From contig JAQGIP010000067.1 in NCBI GenBank assembly GCA_028291055.1, positions 1 to 64,000 of the forward strand: a stretch of DNA of 64,000 bases, read 5' to 3'. Position numbers and translations under genes: made by a program. This DNA is from Caulobacter sp. (lineage in GTDB: Bacteria; Pseudomonadota; Alphaproteobacteria; Caulobacterales; Caulobacteraceae). Under the pieces are notes generated by a model. That model did not search any database, was not told where the DNA came from, and was given only the letters and a program-made list of their open reading frames with translations. Within the stretch, counting starts at the first letter, position 1; each line of letters opens with the position of its first letter. This document shows positions 54,271 through 62,776 of this stretch, piece after piece.

Positions 54271-54364
54271 TAGAGCGGGTTGAAGGAAAAGTGTGACGCG
54301 GTTTTCCGCCCGCAACCCGCCTTGATGCTTTGAGTGTTGGAGCGCGATGCCATCGCGCTCCAAC
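54271..54364. repeat. Palindromic intergenic repeat, 94 bp
   Basis: It begins TAGAGCG like the elements at 1983-2178 and ends with a perfect 29-nt palindrome (54336-54364) with 14-bp arms around one central base (GTTGGAGCGCGATG and its complement). A second inverted pair, GCGGGTTG/CAACCCGC, occurs in the first half. It lies in the divergent gap between the cytochrome bc1 chaperone gene and bamE, so it may shape transcription of both; otherwise no promoter was recognised there. Confidence 0.7.
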
Positions 54365-54439
54365 GGGGGCATTGAACTAAGCCGCCATGGGCGATAGGTC
54401 CATCTAAAGTCTGCCCGCTTCCGCGCGCCCGGAGTCCGC

Positions 54440-54925
54440 ATGTATCGCAAACTCGCCCTCGCCGCCGTGACCGCCACCCTGCTGGGCGCCACCGGCGCCT
54501 GCGTGCCGATCACCTCCTACTCGGGCTTCCAGGCCATCGAGGCCCGACCGGCCGACGTGAAGGTCGGTGAGGACACCAAGTCCACGGTCATGGAAAAGCT
54601 GGGTTCGCCGTCGGCCAGCTCGACCTTCGATCCGAACGTGTGGTTCTACATCACCCAGGTCACCGACCAGGTGGCCTTCTACAAGCCGCGCGTCGCCAAG
54701 CGCGACGTGGTGGCCATCACCTTCGACAAGGCCGACCAGCACGTCCTCGCCGTCAACACCTTCACGCTGAGGGACGGCAAGGTCATCGCCTATAACGGCC
54801 GCGAAACCCCGACCCGGGGCCGCGAGCTGAGCATCCTAGAGCAGCTGCTGGGCAACCTCGGCCGCGGTGGGATCCTGCCGCAAGACGACGACCAGGGCCC
54901 GGGCAACAACCGGCCTAACCAGTAG
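54440..54925 (+). CDS. bamE: Outer membrane protein assembly factor BamE
   Basis: A 161-residue lipoprotein of the SmpA/OmlA family, part of the BAM complex that inserts outer membrane proteins. The signal peptide ends in TGAC (Cys21). The BamE fold shows VKVGEDTKSTVMEKLGSPS and VWFYIT followed by VVAITFD. The Gly/Asn/Pro-rich C-terminus is a short disordered tail. It is followed by a compound palindromic element. Confidence 0.95.
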   Translation: MYRKLALAAVTATLLGATGACVPITSYSGFQAIEARPADVKVGEDTKSTVMEKLGSPSASSTFDPNVWFYITQVTDQVAFYKPRVAKRDVVAITFDKADQHVLAVNTFTLRDGKVIAYNGRETPTRGRELSILEQLLGNLGRGGILPQDDDQGPGNNRPNQ

Positions 54926-54941
54926 GCAGCGAAGTTAGCTC

Positions 54942-55159
54942 CGCCTCCCCAGGTCCGACTTAGCGGACCGGCCGGGGAGGTGTCGGCGTAGCCGACGGAG
55001 GGGCTTACCGCCTCTGTGATTTGCCGCGTTATAGCGCCGTAAGCTGCAACGGCGCCGGCGCGGGCGCCACAACACGCCCACCCTTTTGACTCAGTAAGCC
55101 CCTCCGTCACTTCGTGACACCTCCCCGACCGGGCTGCTGCAAGCAGCCCTGAGGAGGCG
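54942..55159. repeat. Compound palindromic element with ~67-bp arms, each holding two hairpins
   Basis: The left arm (54942-55008) and right arm (55094-55159) are inverted copies that share CGCCTCC, GGGGAGGTGTC and GACGGAGGGGCTTAC. Within the left arm GGTCCG/CGGACC and GTCGGC/GCCGAC form small hairpins. At the same two places the right arm has GGGCTGCT/AGCAGCCC and GTCAC/GTGAC: the bases differ but pairing is kept. The 85-bp centre (55009-55093) has no gene. It fills the ~300-bp gap between bamE and hppA; related GGGGAGGTGTCGGC repeats are common in alphaproteobacteria. Confidence 0.75.
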
Positions 55160-55178
55160 CCCCACCCGCGCACGAAAA

Positions 55179-55204
55179 CGCCCCGGAGATTGCTCTCCGG
55201 GGCG
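55179..55204 (-). terminator. Intrinsic terminator of hppA
   Basis: Arms CGCCCCGGAG (55179-55188) and CTCCGGGGCG (55195-55204) form a perfect 10-bp stem with a 6-nt loop. On the minus strand it is followed by TTTT at once, and it lies about 28 bp after the hppA stop codon. Confidence 0.8.
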
Positions 55205-55231
55205 CCGGCCTTGCAGCCATGTCGTTCAAGA

Positions 55232-57358
55232 TCAGGTGGCGGAGTGGGCCAGGACGGCCAACAGCAGCAGAGCCACGATGTTGGTGATCTTGATCATCGG
55301 GTTCACGGCGGGGCCCGCCGTGTCCTTGTAGGGGTCGCCGACGGTGTCGCCGGTGACGGCGGCCTTGTGAGCCTCCGAACCCTTGCCGCCGTGGTGGCCT
55401 TCCTCGATCAGCTTCTTGGCATTGTCCCAGGCGCCGCCGCCCGAGGTCATCGAGATGGCCACGAACAGGCCGGTCACGATCACGCCCATCAGCATGGCGC
55501 CCAGCGCCGCGAAGGCGTCGGTCTTGGTGGAGATGGCGTTGATCACGAAGAACAGCACCACCGGGGAAACCACCGGCAGCAGCGAGGGCACGATCATCTC
55601 CTTGATCGCGGCCTTGGTCAGGATGTCCACGGCCTTGCCGTACTCCGGCTTGACCTCATAGGTCATGATGCCGGGGTTCTCGCGGAACTGGCGGCGAACC
55701 TCGGCGACCACGGCTTCGGCGGCCCGGCCCACGGCGGTCATCGACATGCCGCTGAACAGGAAGGGCAGCGCCCCGCCAAACAGCAGGCCGACCACGACGT
55801 AGGGGTTGGACAGGTCGAAGGCCACCGTGCCCAGACCCTGGAAGAAGCCGCTGGTCGCATACTCCTCGAAGTACTTCAGGTCCGCGGTGTAGGCGGCGAA
55901 CAGCACCAGGGCGCCCAGACCGGCCGAACCGATCGCATAGCCCTTGGTGACGGCCTTGGTGGTGTTGCCCACGGCGTCGAGCGCGTCGGTGGTGATGCGC
56001 ACGTCGGCGGGCAGGCCGGCCATCTCGGCGATCCCGCCGGCGTTGTCGGTGACGGGGCCGAAGGCGTCGAGAGCGACGATGAAGCCGGCCAGCGACAGCA
56101 TGGTGGTGGTGGCGATGGCGATGCCGAACAGGCCCGCCAGCTTATAGGTGACGATGATGCCGACGATGATCACCACGGCCGGAAGGGCGGTGGCTTCCAG
56201 TGACATGGCCAGGCCCTGGATGACGTTGGTGCCGTGGCCGGAGACCGAGGCGCGCGCGATCGACTTCACCGGGCGGAAGTTGGTGCCGGTGTAGTATTCG
56301 GTGATCATCACGATCAGCGCCGTGACGGCCAGGCCGACCAGGCCGCAATAGAAGAGGCTGTTGGCCGAATGGGTCATGCCGCTGACTTCGGTGACGCCTT
56401 CGCCGATCAGCTTCTGGAACACGAACCAGATGGCGCCGATGGACAGAACGCCGGTGACGATGAGGCCCTGGTAGAGGGCGCCCATGATGTTCTGCTTCTT
56501 GCCCAGACGGACGCAGTAGCTGCCGATGATGGAGGTGATGATGCACACGCCGCAGATGGCCAGCGGCAGCAGCATCATCTTGCCGGCGATTTCCGGATCG
56601 TTGCCGAAGAAGATGGAGGCCAGCACCATGGTGGCGACCGTGGTCACCGCATAGGTCTCGAACAGGTCGGCGGCCATGCCGGCGCAGTCGCCGACGTTGT
56701 CGCCCACGTTGTCGGCGATGGTGGCGGCGTTGCGGGGGTCATCCTCGGGGATACCCGCTTCGACCTTGCCGACCATGTCGCCGCCGACGTCGGCGCCCTT
56801 GGTGAAGATGCCGCCGCCCAGACGCGCGAAGATGGAGATCAGCGAAGCGCCGAAGCCCAGCGCCACCAGGGCGTCGATGACGTCACGGCTGGTCGCTTCC
56901 AGGCCCAGCACCTGGGTCAGCACGGTGTAGTAGCCGGCCACGCCGATCAGGGCGAAGCCCGCCACCAGCATGCCGGTGATGGCGCCGGAGGTGAAGGCGA
57001 GGTTCAGGCCCTTGGCCAGGCTCTCGGAGGCCGCCTGGGCGGTTCGCACGTTGGCCCGCACCGAGATCAGCATGCCCGCGAAGCCGGCGGCGCCCGAAAG
57101 CACCGAGCCGACCAGGAAGCCCACGGCCGCATAGGGACCGATGAGGAAGAAGACCGCGATCAGGATGACCACGCCGACGATGGCGATGGTGGTGTATTGC
57201 CGGCGCAGGTAGGCCTGGGCCCCTTCCTGAATGGCGGCGGCGATTTCGCGCATCTTGTCGTTGCCGGTGGAGGCCTTCATCAGCACGGCGCTCTGCACGG
57301 CGCCGTAAAGCACCGCCAGCAGCCCGGCCCCGATGACCAGCCAAAGTGGATTTATCAT
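55232..57358 (-). CDS. hppA: Membrane-bound proton-translocating pyrophosphatase, K+-independent type
   Basis: A 708-residue protein with about 16 membrane segments that couples pyrophosphate hydrolysis to H+ pumping. The substrate site shows [18 protein letters not shown] and [18 protein letters not shown], and the C-terminal loop has [18 protein letters not shown]. The motif GNTTKA, with Lys where K+-dependent enzymes have Ala, marks the K+-independent class. The ~190 bp upstream (57359-57547) hold no gene and no promoter I can name with confidence. Confidence 0.97.
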   Translation of the reverse strand: MINPLWLVIGAGLLAVLYGAVQSAVLMKASTGNDKMREIAAAIQEGAQAYLRRQYTTIAIVGVVILIAVFFLIGPYAAVGFLVGSVLSGAAGFAGMLISVRANVRTAQAASESLAKGLNLAFTSGAITGMLVAGFALIGVAGYYTVLTQVLGLEATSRDVIDALVALGFGASLISIFARLGGGIFTKGADVGGDMVGKVEAGIPEDDPRNAATIADNVGDNVGDCAGMAADLFETYAVTTVATMVLASIFFGNDPEIAGKMMLLPLAICGVCIITSIIGSYCVRLGKKQNIMGALYQGLIVTGVLSIGAIWFVFQKLIGEGVTEVSGMTHSANSLFYCGLVGLAVTALIVMITEYYTGTNFRPVKSIARASVSGHGTNVIQGLAMSLEATALPAVVIIVGIIVTYKLAGLFGIAIATTTMLSLAGFIVALDAFGPVTDNAGGIAEMAGLPADVRITTDALDAVGNTTKAVTKGYAIGSAGLGALVLFAAYTADLKYFEEYATSGFFQGLGTVAFDLSNPYVVVGLLFGGALPFLFSGMSMTAVGRAAEAVVAEVRRQFRENPGIMTYEVKPEYGKAVDILTKAAIKEMIVPSLLPVVSPVVLFFVINAISTKTDAFAALGAMLMGVIVTGLFVAISMTSGGGAWDNAKKLIEEGHHGGKGSEAHKAAVTGDTVGDPYKDTAGPAVNPMIKITNIVALLLLAVLAHSAT

Positions 57359-57547
57359 TCCCTAGTGCCCCTTCGTTCCTACGCATGGAGGACGCTGGGT
57401 CCGAGAACCCGCGTTCCGGCTAACAGCCGGCCCCCTCATTTTGATGTGGGATGAACGCGACGCGCCCTTCCAGAATACGGGCGGGAAAGTGCCAAATGTC
57501 GAAGGGCAGCGTCAACCGCTGGATGAAGGGAATTTAATGCCGGGAAA

Positions 57548-57973
57548 TCAGGGCTTTGGGCGCGGGATGCCGGTGCGCTGCTTCGGGGTCTGGGAGATGA
57601 CCACGATCCCGACCACATTGCGCTGGCCCAGGATGGCCACCGCGTCACGGTAAAGGGCGGCCTTCAGCTTGTTCTCATCGATCTTCGTATAGTCGGTGAC
57701 CAGGGTGAACGGCGTGCGGTGGCCGGCCCGGACCAGGGCGTCGCGTAGGAAGGGTTCCTTGTCGCGCAGCTTGATGGCGTCGGCGTTGTTGGCCAGGTTC
57801 ACCCGCACCGAAACGAAGATGTAGTTGATCAGCCGGTTGTTCACCGCCACCGGCAGGGCGACCGGCGCCAGATCGATATACTGTCCCGTCTCGACCTTCG
57901 GCTCCTCGGCCCGCGCCAGGGCGGGCAGTGCGAACAGCAAAACGGGCAGCAGGGCGAGGTCACGGCGGCGCAT
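57548..57973 (-). CDS. Small exported protein of unknown function
   Basis: A 141-residue protein. The N-terminus MRRRDLALLPVLLFALPALARA is a signal peptide with an arginine-rich start. The mature domain has YIFVSVRVNLAN, KEPFLRDALVRAGHRTPF and DENKLKAALYRDAV, a strand-helix pattern that faintly recalls the C-terminal domain of FliL, but no flagellar gene is near. I would not assign a function. Confidence 0.65.
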   Translation of the reverse strand: MRRRDLALLPVLLFALPALARAEEPKVETGQYIDLAPVALPVAVNNRLINYIFVSVRVNLANNADAIKLRDKEPFLRDALVRAGHRTPFTLVTDYTKIDENKLKAALYRDAVAILGQRNVVGIVVISQTPKQRTGIPRPKP

Positions 57974-58022
57974 GGCGCGATTAACCGTGAAAAGGGTTTA
58001 CCGGGCGTTGCCGCCGGCTGGG

Positions 58023-59015
58023 CTAGCGATGAACGAAGCCGGTCTTGCCAAGCTCGAAGGTCTGGCCTTCGAACAGCCCGCGCAAACCGCCCTCCTTCGT
58101 AAACACGCCGATATCGGTCAGCATGATGCCCTCAGCGGCGGCCATCGCCGTCAGAGGCGCCACATCCTCCACGCCAACGGCGCACACCACCTCATAGTCG
58201 TCGCCGCCCGCCGCCAGAGCCAGCAGGGCTGCTATCCGGTTGGGTTGCGCCGCTACCCAGGCCAGCGCCGGAGCCGACAGTGGTAGGGCGCCGGGGGTGA
58301 CGCTGACGCCACAACCGCTGGCGATGGCGATGTGGCCGGCGTCGGCCAGAAGTCCATCCGAGACGTCTGCTGAGGCGGTGGCGTGGGCAAGCAGCGCGTC
58401 GCGCAGGGCCAGGCGGGGCTCTGGCAGGCGGTAACGGCCCGCGAGATAGCCGCCCGGGTCGTCCAGTTCACCCCGCGCCGCCTTCAGGCCCAGGAAGCCG
58501 TCGCCGATCACGCCGCTGACCAGCAGCCGGTCGCCGGGCCTGGCGCCCCCTCGCCTCACCATGCGACCGGCAGGGACCCAGCCGAGGATGGTGGCGCTGA
58601 CGGTCAGGGGGCCCGGGGTGGAGACGGTGTCGCCGCCCAGCAGCGAGAGGCCGTAGGTGCGCCCGTCTTCGGCGAGCCCCGCCGCGAAGGCCTCGCGTTC
58701 GGGCCAGCCGGAGTCATGGGGCCAGGCGATGGCCAGGAAATAGCCGAACGGCCCGGCGGCCTTGGCGGCCAGGTCGGAGAGGTTGGTGCGCAGCAGGCGC
58801 CGCGCGACGATGTCGAGCGGTTCGTTGTCGAGGAAATGGACGCCGGCGACCATGGCGTCCTTGGAGATCACCAGGTCGTACCCGGGCCGCGCGGGCAGCA
58901 CGGCGGCGTCGTCCAGTAGGTCCAGGGCCGCCGGATGGCCATGGGTCAGGGGACGCAGTAGCCGCGCGATGGTCTCGAATTCGTCCGGATGGGCTAGCGG
59001 ATCAGGGCCGCTCAT
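58023..59015 (-). CDS. thiL: Thiamine-monophosphate kinase
   Basis: A 330-residue ATP-dependent kinase making thiamine diphosphate. [35 protein letters not shown] and [12 protein letters not shown] carry the Mg/ATP- and substrate-binding residues of the PurM-like fold. The start overlaps nusB by 14 bp, and it is the last gene of the riboflavin-nusB group. Confidence 0.96.
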   Translation of the reverse strand: MSGPDPLAHPDEFETIARLLRPLTHGHPAALDLLDDAAVLPARPGYDLVISKDAMVAGVHFLDNEPLDIVARRLLRTNLSDLAAKAAGPFGYFLAIAWPHDSGWPEREAFAAGLAEDGRTYGLSLLGGDTVSTPGPLTVSATILGWVPAGRMVRRGGARPGDRLLVSGVIGDGFLGLKAARGELDDPGGYLAGRYRLPEPRLALRDALLAHATASADVSDGLLADAGHIAIASGCGVSVTPGALPLSAPALAWVAAQPNRIAALLALAAGGDDYEVVCAVGVEDVAPLTAMAAAEGIMLTDIGVFTKEGGLRGLFEGQTFELGKTGFVHR

Positions 59016-59451
59016 CGCGGGCGATCCCGTCCAGGGCGCCGTTGACGAAGCCGGTCTCGGTGGCGTCGAAGAACGACTTGGCGATCTCCAGATACTCGTC
59101 GATGACGACTTCCTTGGGCGCGTCGGGCCGGCGCATCAGCTCCCACGCCCCGCCGCGCAGGATGGCGCGCAGGGTGGCGTCCAGGCGTTCCAGCCGCCAG
59201 CCGGTGGCCAGGCGCTTGACGATGGCGCGGTCGATAGCGGCCTGGTCGGCGACCACCCCGCGCACGATGTCGGCGAAATAGGCCTCGTCGGCCTGGGCGA
59301 GCGGCTCGCCCTCCTGCTCCATGGCGCGGTCGAAGCGGTGCTCGGTGAATTCGCGCACCACGGCCTCGGCGCCGACGCCGGAGACCTCCATCTGATAGAG
59401 GGCCTGGACGGCGGCCAGGCGGGCGACCGAACGGGCGCGGATGGCGCTCAT
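59002..59451 (-). CDS. nusB: Transcription antitermination factor NusB
   Basis: A 149-residue all-helical RNA-binding protein acting with NusE (S10) at boxA of rRNA operons. The Arg-rich N-terminus [18 protein letters not shown] and the C-terminal [17 protein letters not shown] are typical. It starts within the ribH stop (4-bp overlap) and overlaps thiL by 14 bp. Confidence 0.96.
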   Translation of the reverse strand: MSAIRARSVARLAAVQALYQMEVSGVGAEAVVREFTEHRFDRAMEQEGEPLAQADEAYFADIVRGVVADQAAIDRAIVKRLATGWRLERLDATLRAILRGGAWELMRRPDAPKEVVIDEYLEIAKSFFDATETGFVNGALDGIARDERP

Positions 59452-59912
59452 CGGCCCTGTCCCAGCAGCTGGAGCCTGTGGTTGATCACATCCAGGCAGG
59501 CGCGCGCCGCGCCGCCGCCCTTGTCGCCCTTGGAGACGCGCGCGCGGGCCCAGGCCTGCTCTTCGTCCTCCACGGTCAGGATGCCGTTGCCGATGGCCAG
59601 CTTCCTGGAAATCGCCAGGTCCATCAGCCCCCGGGCCGATTCGTTGGAGACGATCTCGAAGTGATAGGTTTCGCCGCGCATCACACAGCCCAGCGCCACA
59701 TAGCCGTCGTAGTGGACGCCGGTCGGCCTGTGGGCGGCCTCGTCGGCGATGGCGATGATGGCGGGAATTTCCAGCGCGCCGGGCACGGTGATCACGTCAT
59801 GCTCGGCCCCGAAGGCGTCCAGCGCATCGATGGCGCCGCGCAGCAGTTCGTCGGCCAGGTCCGAATAGAACCGGCCCTCCACGATCAGCACGCGGATCTT
59901 GTCTTCCTGCAC
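59448..59912 (-). CDS. ribH: 6,7-dimethyl-8-ribityllumazine synthase
   Basis: A 154-residue enzyme of the penultimate step of riboflavin synthesis. The substrate sites are [22 protein letters not shown] and [18 protein letters not shown], with the conserved His. Length and motifs are normal. It starts 2 bp downstream of the ribB stop. Confidence 0.96.
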   Translation of the reverse strand: MQEDKIRVLIVEGRFYSDLADELLRGAIDALDAFGAEHDVITVPGALEIPAIIAIADEAAHRPTGVHYDGYVALGCVMRGETYHFEIVSNESARGLMDLAISRKLAIGNGILTVEDEEQAWARARVSKGDKGGGAARACLDVINHRLQLLGQGR

Positions 59913-59914
59913 GT

Positions 59915-61027
59915 CTACTCCTCTCCCCCGATGGGGGCGCGGCCGACGATCTTCAGGCCATAGCCTTCGAGCGCCGCCGGTTTCAATTGGCTGGACGTCA
60001 GCAGGATCATCTCCCGGACGCCAAGGTCGAGGAGGATTTGCGCCCCGACCCCATAGTCGCGCAAGGCGTTCGTGTGCGCGGCGTCCTTGCCCATGCCGCT
60101 GTGGCGCTCGGAAATCCAGGTCGGACTGGGGTCGCGGATGAAGACGGCGACGCCCGGACCGTCATGCTCGGCGATGGCGCGCAGGGCGCGGGGGATGTAG
60201 TCGCGCCGGGCCTCGGCATGGCCCAGCATGTCGGCGCCGAAGTCCACCTGGTGCATGCGCACGAGGGTGGGGCTGTCGGGCTCGATGCGGCCCTTGACCA
60301 GGACCACGTGCTCGGAGCGGTCGATGATGTTGCGGTAGATGATCATCCGGAACTGGCCGTGGATGCTCTCGAATGGGCCGTCCAGCACGCGTTCGACCTG
60401 GCGTTCGGTGCGGCGGCGATAGGTGATCAGGTCGGCGATGGTGCCGATCTTCATGCCGTGGAGCTGGGCGAAGGCCACCAGGTCCGGCAGCCGGGCCATG
60501 GTGCCGTCGTCCTTCATGATCTCGCAGATCACCCCGGCGGGGTTGAGGCCGGCCAGCCGCGAGATGTCCACCGCCGCTTCCGTGTGGCCGGCGCGGACCA
60601 GCACGCCGCCGTCGCGGGCGACGAGGGGGAAGACGTGGCCGGGCGAGACGATGTCGTCGGGGCCCTTGGTGGGATCGATGGCGACAGCGACCGTGTGGGA
60701 GCGGTCATGGGCGCTGATGCCCGTGGTGACGCCCTCCTTGGCCTCGATGGAGACGGTGAAGGCGGTGGTCAGGGCTTCGCGGTTCTCGGCGGCCATGGGC
60801 GGCAGGCGCAACTGACGGGCGCGGTCGTTGGTGATCGACAGGCAGATCAGGCCGCGCGCGTGGCGGGCCATGAAGTTGATCTGTTCCGGCGTCGCGAACT
60901 GGGCCGGGATGATCACGTCGCCTTCGTTCTCGCGGTCCTCGGCGTCCACCAGGATGTAGGGACGGCCGTTGCGGGCGTCCTCGATGATGTCCTCGATGGG
61001 CGAGATGGGGGTGTCAGTATCGGACAT
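59915..61027 (-). CDS. ribB: 3,4-dihydroxy-2-butanone 4-phosphate synthase with degenerate GTP cyclohydrolase II domain
   Basis: A 370-residue two-domain protein. The RibB half (residues ~1-210) is complete: [33 protein letters not shown] and [10 protein letters not shown]. The RibA half (~215-370) keeps the fold, e.g. [16 protein letters not shown] and [10 protein letters not shown], but the three zinc-binding Cys are absent ([19 protein letters not shown] where RibA has two Cys-containing motifs) and the RQEGRGIGL loop is lost. GTP cyclohydrolase II activity is therefore unlikely. The start overlaps the ribE stop by one base. Confidence 0.94.
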   Translation of the reverse strand: MSDTDTPISPIEDIIEDARNGRPYILVDAEDRENEGDVIIPAQFATPEQINFMARHARGLICLSITNDRARQLRLPPMAAENREALTTAFTVSIEAKEGVTTGISAHDRSHTVAVAIDPTKGPDDIVSPGHVFPLVARDGGVLVRAGHTEAAVDISRLAGLNPAGVICEIMKDDGTMARLPDLVAFAQLHGMKIGTIADLITYRRRTERQVERVLDGPFESIHGQFRMIIYRNIIDRSEHVVLVKGRIEPDSPTLVRMHQVDFGADMLGHAEARRDYIPRALRAIAEHDGPGVAVFIRDPSPTWISERHSGMGKDAAHTNALRDYGVGAQILLDLGVREMILLTSSQLKPAALEGYGLKIVGRAPIGGEE

Positions 61028-61617
61028 CAGGCCGTCTCCTGCCAGCGGGCGAGATAGCGCGCCAGCATATCTATTTCGAGGTTTACTTTTGAGCCGGCGG
61101 TGAGCCGGCCCAGGGTGGTTACGTCCCAGGTGTGGGGGATCAGGTTGATACCAAAGACATCATCGTCAACTTCGTTGACGGTCATCGACACGCCCTCAAC
61201 GGCGATGGAGCCTTTGGGCGCGATATAGCGGTGGATCGGGCGGGGTACCCGGATCAGCACGCGGTGGGAGCCGCCTTCGGTCGTGACCGAGATGACTTCG
61301 CCGACGCCGTCCACGTGGCCGGAGACGACGTGGCCGCCCATCTCGTCGCCGAGGCGGGCCGCCCGTTCCAGGTTGACCGTATGGCCTTCCTGCCATTCGC
61401 CGAGCGTGGTCTTGGACAGGGTTTCGCCGGAGACTTCCACGGCGAACCAGGTATCGCCCTTTTCCACCACGGTCAGGCAGCAGCCGGCGTGGCTGATGGA
61501 GGCGCCCATGTCGATGCCGGCCACGTCGTAGGCGGTCTCGATCTCATAGCGGCGGTCGCGGTTGGTCTCGCGCACGGCGCGCACACGGCCCACGTCGGTG
61601 ACAATGCCGGTGAACAT
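61027..61617 (-). CDS. ribE: Riboflavin synthase, alpha subunit
   Basis: A 196-residue enzyme dismutating ribityllumazine to riboflavin. It contains two Lum-binding repeats, the first starting MFTGIVTDVGRV and the second GGHVVSGHVDGVGEV. The SHAGCCLTV and EGVSMTVNEV motifs mark equivalent places in each. The ATG at 61617 is the normal start. It overlaps the RibD-like gene stop and the ribB start by one base each. Confidence 0.96.
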   Translation of the reverse strand: MFTGIVTDVGRVRAVRETNRDRRYEIETAYDVAGIDMGASISHAGCCLTVVEKGDTWFAVEVSGETLSKTTLGEWQEGHTVNLERAARLGDEMGGHVVSGHVDGVGEVISVTTEGGSHRVLIRVPRPIHRYIAPKGSIAVEGVSMTVNEVDDDVFGINLIPHTWDVTTLGRLTAGSKVNLEIDMLARYLARWQETA

Positions 61618-62258
61618 CAGATCCTCTCGTACCGCTCCCAAAGGTCGTCGCCGACGCTCTGGACAGACACTCGTTTCAGCCTCGGCGCATCGGCCAGGGC
61701 GTGGATGGCCAGGGCGCCGATCCCGGGCCGCCCTTCGCCGCCGAGGACGATGGGGGCGCGGAACCACTCCAGGGCGTCGACCAGGCCACAGCGCAGGAAA
61801 CTGCCCGCCACCTGCCCGCCGCCCTCGACGAACAGGCGCTGGATGCCCTGCCCTTGCAGCGCGCTCAGCACACTGTCCAGATCGGGCCGCTCACCCGTCG
61901 CCCCCACTTGAAGCACCCTCACCCCTGCGTCAGTCAAACGCTTGTTTGAGATCGTCGTGGTGATCACATAGGTGGGGATGTCGCGGGCCGTGCGCACCAG
62001 CTTGCTTTCGGATGATAGCCGTTGGCGCGTGTCGAGCACCACGCGGGCGGGCTGCGGGCCGTCATAGCCGGTGAGCCGCACCGTCAATTCCGGATCGTCG
62101 GCCAGCGCGGTTTCCACACCCACCAGCACCGCGTCATGGTCCGCGCGCAACCGGTGCGTCTGTTCGCGCGCCGCTTCGCCGGTGATCCAGCGGCTCTCGC
62201 CGGAGGCCGTGGCGATGCGCCCGTCGAGGGACGTCGCCAGCTTCAGGGTGACGTGCAT
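61617..62258 (-). CDS. RibD-type pyrimidine reductase, no deaminase domain
   Basis: A 213-residue protein matching only the reductase half of RibD. It opens with VTLKLATSLDGRIAT, then RADHDAVLVGVETALADDP and LFVEGGGQVAGSF, the NADPH-binding region. Full RibD has an N-terminal zinc deaminase of ~150 residues; here the start lies 6 bp after the nrdR stop, so there is no room for it. The deamination step must be encoded elsewhere. The stop overlaps the ribE start by one base. Confidence 0.9.
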   Translation of the reverse strand: MHVTLKLATSLDGRIATASGESRWITGEAAREQTHRLRADHDAVLVGVETALADDPELTVRLTGYDGPQPARVVLDTRQRLSSESKLVRTARDIPTYVITTTISNKRLTDAGVRVLQVGATGERPDLDSVLSALQGQGIQRLFVEGGGQVAGSFLRCGLVDALEWFRAPIVLGGEGRPGIGALAIHALADAPRLKRVSVQSVGDDLWERYERI

Positions 62259-62264
62259 GGGCCT

Positions 62265-62747
62265 CTAGGGCTCCGCGTCCTCGGCCAGACTGTCTTCGGA
62301 AAGGCCCTCGTCGGAGAGGAACTGGGCGAAGTCCTCGGTCTGTTTGAAGTCGCGGTAGACCGAGGCATAGCGGACGTAGGCCACGTCATCGAGGGACTTC
62401 AGCGCCTTCATGACCATCTCGCCGACCACGCTGGAGGCCAGTTCCGTCTCGCCCATGCTTTCCAGCTGGCGCACGATGCCGTTGATCAGCCGCTCGACGC
62501 GCTCGGCGTCGACGGGGCGCTTGCGGGTGGCCACCGCGATGGAGCGCACCAGCTTGTCGCGCTCGAAGGGCGTGCGCCGCCCCGACCGCTTGAGGATGGT
62601 CAGCTCGCGCAGCTGCACCCGCTCGAAGGTGGTGAAGCGCCCGCCGCAGGAGGGGCACAGCCGCCGGCGGCGGATGGCCGCGCCGTCTTCCGACGGGCGG
62701 CTGTCCTTCACCTGGCTCTCGAGTTCACCGCAGAACGGGCACCGCAT
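62265..62747 (-). CDS. nrdR: Transcriptional repressor NrdR
   Basis: A 160-residue regulator of ribonucleotide reductase genes. The N-terminal zinc ribbon has CPFC and CPSC pairs (MRCPFCG and [13 protein letters not shown]). An ATP-cone domain (residues ~49-139) starts [18 protein letters not shown] and senses dATP/ATP. It lies between glyA and the riboflavin genes, as in many alphaproteobacteria. Confidence 0.97.
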   Translation of the reverse strand: MRCPFCGELESQVKDSRPSEDGAAIRRRRLCPSCGGRFTTFERVQLRELTILKRSGRRTPFERDKLVRSIAVATRKRPVDAERVERLINGIVRQLESMGETELASSVVGEMVMKALKSLDDVAYVRYASVYRDFKQTEDFAQFLSDEGLSEDSLAEDAEP

Positions 62748-62776
62748 GATCTGGGCCCTCCTAAGGCGCCTAACTA

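Noticed and set aside
57981-58000. TTAACC followed by GGTTTA upstream of the small exported protein gene as a CtrA site
   Set aside because: CtrA sites need TTAA-N7-TTAA as direct repeats. Here the second half is an inverted GGTTTA, so the spacing and orientation do not fit.
61618-62300. An FMN riboswitch in front of the riboflavin genes
   Set aside because: The genes overlap or are separated by only a few bases from nrdR onward, leaving no room for the ~130-nt aptamer, and none of its conserved segments was seen.
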